Shown: piece by piece, positions 58,301-64,000 of the stretch | Position numbering within the stretch: position 1 is the stretch's first letter | Layout: every line of letters begins with the position of its first letter | Source: Nectonema munidae | Taxonomy: Eukaryota > Nematomorpha > Nectonematoida > Nectonematidae | Reading direction: 5' to 3' | Assembly (NCBI GenBank): GCA_030549495.1 | Contig: JAUIRK010000885.1 | Location: 62,001-126,000 of the forward strand | Length of the DNA stretch: 64,000 nucleotides | Position numbers and translations under genes: made by a program | The notes under the pieces: model-generated | Database searches by the model: none | Seen by the model: the letters and a program-made list of their open reading frames with translations, nothing else | What the model was told of the DNA's origin: nothing

Positions 58301-60512
58301 AAAGTTTTCTCAATATTTGATAAGCGTGATACCTCCATCTTACTTCTTTACAGCTCAAAAGTTTATCGACGATTTCTTAAGATCAGCAAATTCAAACATC
58401 AATAAGTTTCCTGGTGCTCCTGGTAAACTTTTATACCTAAGATTATATCTGTATTTAATATCATACCCGTTTAATACGAATAATTCAAAAATGGGCAGTT
58501 CAAAGTGTCCAGTTTTTAATTACAATCAATAGAAATTCAATAAAGTCGTCCTGATACCTCTTTTAGTATTGATATAAATTTGAAACTTTTTATACTATGG
58601 CGCACCGATCAAACGATTATTTCTAATGCTGAAAGAGCAGATTTACTAATTCTAATACCTAGTCCTTTCCCTAAACTTGGTAACAAGTGGCAAGTTTTTA
58701 AAAAATTTCGTATACTGATTTTTTTCAACGAGTTTTTATATTAATAGAGATATTTTTTGGCGACTGGTGTCACGCTCTTCTTGAAAATGGTTAAAATTAT
58801 ATCTTTATACATTTTTTAAAGTCCCAAAATAGTTAAAGTACGATATATTTATAATCCAATCAAAATAATCTAAGGTTTTCGGCTTTGAGGTGTTTAATTT
58901 CTTTTAACGCTTCCATATATGTTTTTAAAGAGATTATATATATTTGCTCACACCTGCAGTGTACTTTATTGTGGGTATGCATTTATCGGGGGGGGGGGGG
59001 GGCGTAAGTAGGGTTGGTTAGATGCTGGATTCGATAACTCAAGGTCTTGGGTTCGATCCCGTATCAAGCCTGCTTTGCTCATAGTTCGATACAAGCGACG
59101 CAATTGTGCCTTCTCGATGAAAATACCCGATGGTACCTTTTCCTTTATGCTGGATTTTTTAATGAAAAATTGTAAATATCATTTTTGGTATTATGAAAAT
59201 ATGTTTTATACAAATATCAAGATTTTAATTAAAAAAATTGAATATATTATCATCACAGAAAGATAAGCATTTAATTTATATTTGAATAAATTGTGATATA
59301 GGTTTTTTTAATCTTTGTGGTGGTTTTTTATGATTTTCAATTAACAGCAACAAGTACTGCTTGTGCTCTTCTTGTTTAGTGACAACACCATTAAAATTCT
59401 GAATTGCCTTTACAAAATTTTTTGAATTACTAATGTCATCTTCTTGCTTTTCTGGTTCGTTATTTATAAATCATAGCGATACTTTTATAAAACGAAAAAA
59501 CTTTATGGTATTGCTTGAAACAGTTTTCGTTTCTATATTTTTGTCATTTAAATGCGATTGCCAAACCTATTCATAAGGCAACGTTTTATCTTTTTGATTT
59601 TCTTGTGATCTAAACAAATAGATCTAAGCAATAAATTATCTTTGCCATTCATTTTGCTCTTTGTTACCCCCCGGGGGGATTTTTTGTGTTTTTTTTTCCT
59701 TCTGGTTCTCCAAAAAAATATTTTATCCAATTGGTTGGTTTTAAAAAAATTTTTTTTTAAAAAAAAAAAAAAAATTTGTTTTATCCACTAAAAAAAATTT
59801 TTTTTTTTTTTTTTTTTGGTTTTTAAACATTCTTGGAGGGGTTATTTTTTTTCTTTTTTAACAATTTAAAAATTTTGGGGGGGGGTTTATGTTGGGGGGG
59901 GGGGTTTTTTTTTTTTCAAAAATGCTTTACAATTAGTTCACGAATATGATGTCTACAAGCGAGTGACAACAAACAATTTTTGATGAAGTTTATTTCAAAT
60001 GGTGTGCAAGTTTCGCAACTTTTGCCTCTGTTATTTCTTCTATCATATAGAAAACTTGAATAAAAATTATATAAAAATTTTTTGTTTTAAATTTTAAAGA
60101 TGATTATATTTTTTTTATTTCAATATTTTTTATTTCTATACAAAATGACATTTTTCTATTATTATTTGATTTTTTTAGAGATTTGAGCACTCTTTAAATT
60201 TATAAATTCAACTATTTTTTTGCATGAACATTGAAAATTAAAAAAGAAAAAAAAATTGATTGATATAACTGTTTTGAAATAATTAATTTTTTTCCATATA
60301 AAATAGTTAATTTACTAAACTTGCTGATTTTTTTCTAATACTTAATACTGCACATTTCAAAATGCGTATTATTTCTTATTTTTTTTATTAGATCCTACGG
60401 CAGGTGGATGCTCTAGTGCTAATGCACCTTGGATTTTTGATGAAAACAGAGTCGCGAAAAACATTGTTAAGATATTATCACATGTGACAAAGCCTCATCC
60501 TATCGTTTTAAG
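49333..60512 (+). CDS. Zswim8: ZSWIM8 homologue (EBAX-1/Dorado), 5' six exons; continues past the window
   Basis: ZSWIM8 is the substrate receptor of a Cullin ubiquitin ligase that acts in protein quality control and triggers target-directed microRNA decay by ubiquitylating Argonaute. Exons: 49333-49504, 50593-50749, 53062-53156, 53832-53974, 58233-58422 and 60392-60512. All GT-AG junctions keep frame (292 residues so far, ending in phase 2). The acidic start (SSFEDDALTTNTFFENQS ... SFTSAESSNN) matches the human FEDSDRFEEDSLCSFISEAES. Exon 2 carries the BC-box/Cul-box region (LSARIVSKNFSFETVEKLYP, KLAFWSFPENVQDIK). Exon 4 has the SWIM finger (RCRITSCSCTCSRTSWCKH; Cys168, Cys170, Cys176, His178) followed by VVALSLFRIH. 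Exon 5 has VPLSESLSKLGRDQLQKFSQ and YLIS; exon 6 DPTAGG...APWIFDENRVAKNI. Introns are rich in transposons. Confidence 0.93.
50880..52010 (-). mobile_element. LINE fragment in ZSWIM8 intron 2 (end of reverse transcriptase plus Cys/His finger)
   Basis: On the minus strand near 51830-51730 the translation gives YTSDRISVADSSEELSEKFS, resembling the YADDxxLxAxSxEELxxK region of non-LTR reverse transcriptases (the YADD itself is eroded). It is followed near 51660-51560 by CGVCGIRAKSYYTL and VICNKWVRKHC, a PHD-like C-x2-C ... C-x2-C-x-x-W-V-H-x-x-C finger known after the reverse transcriptase in some arthropod LINEs. Further left is MKVRGQLNKSCTRSSSVGWK. The frames are broken. The clade was not determined. 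Confidence 0.6.
52240..52385 (+). repeat. Degenerate family A SINE in ZSWIM8 intron 2
   Basis: The block CGATACAAGTGGTACACATT followed by GTGTCTTTTCGATGGAA matches the distal half of the copies at 59003 and 61098 (CGATACAAGCGGCGC...TTGTGCCTTCTCGATG). The tRNA-like head is poorly kept. Confidence 0.45.
53157..53831. other. ZSWIM8 intron 3, nothing recognised
   Basis: The intron is bounded by GT at 53157 and AG at 53831. It contains no recognisable element. Confidence 0.6.
54755..56640 (-). mobile_element. Tigger/pogo transposon in ZSWIM8 intron 4
   Basis: TA flanks the element on both sides (54753-54754 and 56641-56642). The ends are CAGTCAAACCTCGTTAATCC on the left and, read inward, CAGTCAGATCCCATTTATGC on the right. 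The left one is close to the canonical Tigger terminus. The 1,886-base element carries one minus-strand transposase gene, described separately. It is antisense to ZSWIM8. Confidence 0.92.
54958..56325 (-). CDS. Tigger/pogo transposase (CENP-B HTH plus DDE_1), open frame
   Basis: The frame is 455 codons without a stop. It begins in the second DNA-binding (CENP-B-type) helix-turn-helix (AEHQAMESALYMWFTDVSAR ... SSDWLDRLKKRHGIK). It proceeds through the DDE core: IYNMDETGLFFR (first Asp), LLCDATSHK (second, where Asn is usual after the Asp), VFLPPNSTSHIQPMDAGI (third) and a TTVVNCWRHTGIL block. The usual first helix-turn-helix (about 50-60 residues) is missing upstream: only ~75 bases separate this ATG from an unrelated short frame, so the N-terminus is probably deleted. 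Family transposases run about 500-600 residues. The rest is intact, pointing to a young insertion. Confidence 0.9.
   Translation of the reverse strand: MNTNETSVLRLRSAEHQAMESALYMWFTDVSARGASINDDILISKACVFGKDLNVGNEFKYSSDWLDRLKKRHGIKFFIKYGESSSCSMNEVKHFREKMQNDLQNYDPENIYNMDETGLFFRLEPYATLTTGPMKGKKKNKERLTVVLCANACGTHKLKPIVIGKFARPRCFGKNFDPKVYCDYCSNKSGCVTTIIFLIWLKDFDRLMRDAKKQEILLCDATSHKQAGLKLTNTRIVFLPPNSTSHIQPMDAGIICNLLHYRKFITRHFIQCIDDKEDLKVNVRQALGMVYNAWGLVEQTTVVNCWRHTGILAKSYLTMNVTHVDEHRDTENTNLCEFQELLIRLEPEFEEVMSASAYTNVDANIETAEMLTEQQIITLVSSSEVESDKNLKDNEADEYKPPTTLVEARKALSTVLNFIECNPKLHFPHHHNIMALYYDLQQKSIESPISIKDFF
56643..57263. other. ZSWIM8 intron 4, part with nothing recognised
   Basis: AT-rich, with no element or exon recognised. 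Confidence 0.45.
57264..57942 (+). mobile_element. Short non-autonomous hAT derivative in ZSWIM8 intron 4
   Basis: The left end is CAATGTTGCTCTTGTGGAGC and the right end GAGAATCACTG. It shares with 33844-34346 a block around cttttccattttcagatctt / gttgaatcaggctt (a former FPFxYLVE region) and the distal taaaccacttgaaaagta block. It is longer than that copy, keeping extra sequence in the middle. Flanking 8-mers do not match, so the copy is old. Confidence 0.6.
58423..59002. other. ZSWIM8 intron 5, 5' part, nothing recognised
   Basis: After the donor at 58423 the sequence is AT-rich with no element recognised, ending in a run of about 14 G at 58990. Confidence 0.4.
59003..59150 (+). repeat. 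tRNA-derived SINE, family A (well-kept copy) in ZSWIM8 intron 5
   Basis: The sequence is GTAGGGTTGGTTAGATGCTGG, GATTCGATAACTCAAGGTC, then the B-box TTGGGTTCGATCCCGTATC, then ATAGTTCGATACAAGCGACG and TTGTGCCTTCTCGATGAAA. The first and second halves share CGATA-type words. The A-box is weak. Other copies lie at 61098 (+), 38625 (-), 7943 (+), 12290 (-) and 52240 (+). Confidence 0.75.
59151..59639. other. ZSWIM8 intron 5, middle part, nothing recognised
   Basis: AT-rich, with no element recognised. Confidence 0.35.
59640..59930. other. Homopolymer-rich stretch in ZSWIM8 intron 5
   Basis: The stretch has ccccccgggggg, long T and A runs of 10-17, and two G runs of 7-11 near 59876 and 59895. It is like 19075-19330 and may be partly a sequencing or consensus artefact. 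Confidence 0.5.
59931..60391. other. ZSWIM8 intron 5, 3' part, nothing recognised
   Basis: AT-rich. The intron ends with ttttttattag at 60391. Confidence 0.45.
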
Positions 60513-60837
60513 GTATTGTATTGAGTTTTTATATTTCTTATGGTGTTCTTTGCCAAGAGCAGTAAACATATAGAATATAGTTATTTACTTTTATTATGCA
60601 TGATGTAATGTAGTAGTATTAATTAAAAAATTTTTATTATAATGTAAGAGTGGACGTTTATCTTAAAATTAAAACTGAGAAAATAGATACATTGAGTATT
60701 TATATCAATAAAAAATACGTACCTAATATAGTAGAATATATAAAATAATAGCATGTCTTCATACACATATGTTAAAGAATTGGTTTAAGGATTTTTGTTT
60801 TACTAAACTTGTGCATCTTTTACCCAGATTCGTTTAT

Positions 60838-60990
60838 CCAGGGTTTTGGAGTCGGGAATATATTTTTCTCCTCCAACTCCACCTATATGTAATTTTGCGA
60901 CTGCAACTCTATTTTTTTAACACTGATAACTCAACCTATTTATAATTAGGCGACTTTGACGTTAAAAATTTATAATTGTGCAACATCAAC
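60838..60990. repeat. CCGACTCC-type dispersed repeat copy
   Basis: CCAGGGTTTTGGAGTCGGG, then CTCCAACTCCACC and TTTTGCGACTGCAACTC. The start resembles the inverted end of the copy at 47425-47490 (CCAGGGTAGCGGAGTCGG on the minus strand). The class is unknown. Confidence 0.4.
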
Positions 60991-61094
60991 TTTTCTCTTT
61001 AAAATATTATAAGTCTCCTTCACATTATTAAAATTGCTTTAGAAATATCGGTTATAAATTTTATTGACTCACTATTTAGTTTTCAATACTACTT

Positions 61095-61350
61095 TTCAAG
61101 GGGGCGTCAGTAGGGTTGGTAAGATGCTGGATTCGATAACTCAAGGTCTTGGGTTCGATCCCGCATCAAGACTGCTTTCCTCATAGTTTGATACAAGCGG
61201 CGCTATTGTGCCTTCTCGATGAAAATACCCTAGGCACCTTACCTTTAAAAGTTTGATGATATATACCATATTTTAAGGTCGTCTGGGAATATCGCTTTTA
61301 GATAGCCATTGAAAGATGTTCTGAATCTTACAAACCTACCTACTCTATAA
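61095..61350 (+). repeat. tRNA-derived SINE, family A, with long tail
   Basis: It has the same head as 59003 (GTAGGGTTGGTAAGATGCTGG, GGGTTCGATCCCGCATCAAG, TTGTGCCTTCTCGATGAAA). It then continues with an extra ~100 bases (GATAGCCATTGAAAGATGTT) ending in ACAAACCTACCTACTC. The CCTACCTAC end recalls the tetranucleotide tail of the LINE copies. This may be the complete form of the family. Confidence 0.7.
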
Positions 61351-61569
61351 TTTCAGGATGTTTGTTAATGGCGCATTTTGTGCTCAAATGTGAAAATAGA
61401 GTAAACCTAAGAATTTCGTTTAGTGCAATAAAAAATAATTTTTAAATTAACTTTGAAAACTACTTTCAAATTTTGCTTAACGATAATTAGCAGTTTCTAA
61501 ACAGCGTTTTTTCAAAAAATTTTTTTTTCAAAATATCATTTTCAACAGAGTTTTTCTCTTCTTTCCATT

Positions 61570-62330
61570 GAATTTCTAATTTCTTTTGCAATTAACCCTT
61601 AATAAATCATGTATTAAGCGTTTCCATTCTTTAAAAAATTCTCCAGGAGTTAATTTCTCTTGCAATTTTTTAGCTTTAAAAAAAGGCAGTCTTAGTAGTT
61701 CTTCCAGTTCATTTACTTCATTCCATTGATACTCACTTAAATATACATCAAGATTTGCCATATCTTCTAAACAGGTTTTATTTCAAGTAACCTTTTGATT
61801 GTCATATCATATACGTACTTGACCAACGTGTTGCTTGATCTACAATAGCGCCTTTTCCATGTCGTCTTTTAATAATTTGATCAAGTTTCGGATTTCTTGC
61901 ATCTATAACAACATTTCTCAAACTTCCATAAGCTTCAATGCATTAATATTATTTAGTCCATCCTGTATAGCCAATTATATCATAATTATTGCTAGAAACT
62001 GTAAAATTTTCCGTAACATCAAGCAAAGAGACAATCATCTTCACCGCTTGAATCATCTAAATCTTCACGTTCTAACTGTTCATTAAGATGTTTTATTGTT
62101 TTGATCATATTTGAAGCATTATCAGTAACTATAGCAAGAATTTCACTTTTCTCAATACCAAAGTCTACAATACTTTTTAACTTCGGACCTGAATGGTGCG
62201 ATTTTGTACAGCCAAAGTGAACTCTGTGTCTTGAACAGCCATCAATTTTTATAAAAACATGTTCCTTCAAGATAATTTTCCAATATTTTTTTGTCTTCAT
62301 ATTCTTTTATTTATTTAGAAAAAAAGAATT
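61570..62330 (-). mobile_element. hAT (ZBED-like) transposase fragment, decayed
   Basis: The minus strand gives EHVFIKIDGCSRHRVHFGC then HHSGPKLKSIVDFGIEK and ILAIVTDNASNMIKTIKHLN (the catalytic VTDNAxNM block), with an acidic run (EREDLDDSSGEDD). After a gap it gives LDVYLSEYQWNEVNELEELL and PGEFFKEWKRLIHDL, matching the later LxxxxWxxxxELxxLLxPF region. Ends were not found. It lies in the intron after the last visible ZSWIM8 exon. Confidence 0.65.
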
Positions 62331-63090
62331 ATAAAAATAATCTGAAATATAAAAAGAAGGTGGAGCAAACCAATTAGGTTCTTGTCGCACCAAAAAAAAA
62401 ATTAACAACAAGTGTAAAAACAAATAAGATACAAAAAAGAGAAAAAAATCCTGAGAAGACGAATAAAAACGAAGATCAATTGAATGACATCAATACAAAC
62501 ATAAAGGATAAAAAAAAAACTAAATATATTATTTTCAATTACAATACCATGCTGAGATTATATATAATTATACATGTATTTATATAATTTTTTATAAATG
62601 TTTATATAAGTAGGGAACACAAAATAAGCTATTCTTGTTTGAGAAGGGAAGTTGAATGGAGAAAGAAGAAAGAAGAGATTGAAAAGAGGAAACTGGAAAC
62701 TCGCTTAGATTTTTGTAGAAGATTGTAATTGGTAGAGAAATTCGAAATTATTTTCGTAGCTTATTTTATGTCAGAAAAGGCGCAAAAGCACTTATCTAAA
62801 CAAGAAAAGAAAAATACATACGAGTATCATATTATTAAAATTCAAGTAATTTGAAAAAAATATATATTTTCTTACATAAAAACTTTTTATTCATTTTGAT
62901 ATAAAAACTTTTTAAATTTATTTTTGAAAATCTTTATTTTCCCTGAGATTATTTTAATAATAAGAGAGAAATAAGTAAGCAATGTTTATCACAGTTGTCT
63001 CCTTGTAGTATTTTTGAGCAAACAGATGTGTTTTCTCATCTTCTGTCACAGTGATTCTCTTTCTGTCTCCTCTGTTTTTATCTTTTTCTG
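62331..63090. other. ZSWIM8 intron 6, nothing recognised
   Basis: AT-rich. No further ZSWIM8 exon was recognised here or to the end of the window. Confidence 0.4.
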
Positions 63091-63095
63091 CTAAA

Positions 63096-63235
63096 AGTCA
63101 TTCACTCAAGCTCTTTTCTCTCATTCAATCTCTCTTCTCTCATTCAAGCTCTCTTTTCTCATTCAAGCTCTCTTCTCTCATTCAAGCTCTCTTCTCTTGT
63201 TTAAGCTCTCCTATTTCATTCAGCTCTCTTCAATT
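63096..63235 (+). repeat. Minisatellite, ~19-20-base unit
   Basis: The unit TCATTCAAGCTCTCTTCTC is repeated about seven times with small changes. The open frame across it is a by-product. Confidence 0.85.
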
Positions 63236-63922
63236 TTATATCAATGAATATTGTCAGACTCGCTTTAAAAAATTTTTTCGACAAAGGTCACTTTTAATCT
63301 TTACATTTTCTAACATTTGAAAACTTTAATTTTTTTCCAATAGCTATTTGGGAATGAATATTTTGACTAGCTATTCAGTTTAAAAGCAAAAATACTCTAT
63401 TTGCTTAATATTTGAGCAGAGATATTTTTATAATGTTCGATTGTTAAATTTTGTAAGTAACACTGTACATAATTAATTAAATCTTTTTTTTAAGAAAATT
63501 TGTTAATTATTATAATAAAAATATAATATCGAAAATAAATGTTTCAGTTGTTAAAAATGTACTTGATCTATTTATGACAGCTGTCAGAATTTTATTTGTA
63601 GACAGAAATAGTCAAAAAAAAATCCCAATGATTTTCTTGCTCTCGTATACTATGATTTTTATGATTTATGTTACTTTAAATGGTTTATTTATGATTTTGT
63701 GTTCTTAGACCTAAATAATTTTATGAAAAGTGATTAAACTATTTATATTATGATTCCATACAAAATGTAAAAAATACAAGCGTTACCAAATCACCCTATA
63801 TGGGTTAGCTACTTCAACGTTGGCTTTTGCTGCTTATAAGAACTTGAAAATATCAAATAAACTATCTAATTTTTTATGCCTCCTATTATATTGAAATTAT
63901 TCTGATAACAGGCAGTTTCATT
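63236..63922. other. ZSWIM8 intron 6, 3' part, nothing recognised
   Basis: AT-rich, with no element or exon recognised. Confidence 0.35.
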
Positions 63923-63926
63923 TTAA

Positions 63927-64000
63927 CCCATTTAAGACCAAGCAAAGCAGACGATATCTAAAAAAACGCAGACTATTTATATTCAAAGTCATTGAAAAAA
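63927..64000. mobile_element. Terminus of a piggyBac element running off the right edge
   Basis: TTAA at 63923-63926 is followed by CCCATTTAAGACC. Then come CAGACGATAT and further words (AAAAA-GCAGA, ATAT-CAAA) in the same order as those after the left end of the piggyBac at 43131. That end carries the C-terminal side of its transposase, so this copy probably also runs with its gene on the minus strand. Only 74 bases are visible. Confidence 0.65.

Noticed and set aside
59030-59075. Possible tRNA gene with a clear B-box
   Set aside because: The A-box is weak, no cloverleaf could be drawn, and six dispersed copies show it is a SINE.

Overview
The window is AT-rich animal nuclear DNA, most likely from an arthropod. 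It holds three recognisable host genes with animal-type splice sites, in a background of DNA transposons (piggyBac, hAT, Tigger/pogo, MULE), LINE pieces and tRNA-derived SINEs. A crustacean such as a parasitic copepod is possible, but that is a guess from overall character, not a demonstrated identity.

Host genes. (1) A TIMM23 homologue (mitochondrial inner-membrane import channel) is on the + strand at 10301-17606, as six exons; the first coding exon was not found. Its last intron carries a nearly complete piggyBac element. (2) A SET-MYND (SMYD-like) protein of 477 residues is a single open exon at 36411-37844. Its MYND finger is complete but its SET half is divergent. (3) The 5' part of a ZSWIM8 homologue (EBAX-1/Dorado family, a substrate receptor of a Cullin ubiquitin ligase) runs from 49333 to beyond the right edge, with six exons in frame.

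Layout. 1-2607: decayed MULE transposon with an OTU protease domain. 3370-3660: LINE ORF1 zinc knuckles. 5300-7030: LINE with RNase H, split by a short piggyBac. 7500-9870: SINEs, a MITE with a 10-base target duplication, and an LTR-element fossil. 10301-17606: TIMM23. 18300-19060: LINE tail and Tigger tail. 19678-22958: a hAT containing two sister copies of a second, deleted hAT. 23015-27263: a BED-type hAT with a SINE inside. 27264-36400: mostly unrecognised DNA with small fossils. 36411-37871: SMYD. 38600-42430: SINE, two piggyBac pieces and a LINE tail. 43131-49042: a large minus-strand piggyBac that has been opened by a complete hAT and other repeats and carries a ~150-base tandem array. 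49333-60512: ZSWIM8 exons, with LINE, Tigger, hAT and SINE copies in the introns. 63927-end: the terminus of another piggyBac.

The three host genes show no sign of acting together. The striking feature is the transposon load: seven piggyBac copies or fragments, at least ten hAT copies or fragments, and several clear nested insertions with target duplications that let the order of events be read. I found no clearly new molecular system. The best leads are the nested piggyBac with its internal tandem array beside the ZSWIM8 start, the 10-base-duplication MITE, the LINE and SINE copies that share a tail, and the divergent SMYD gene.
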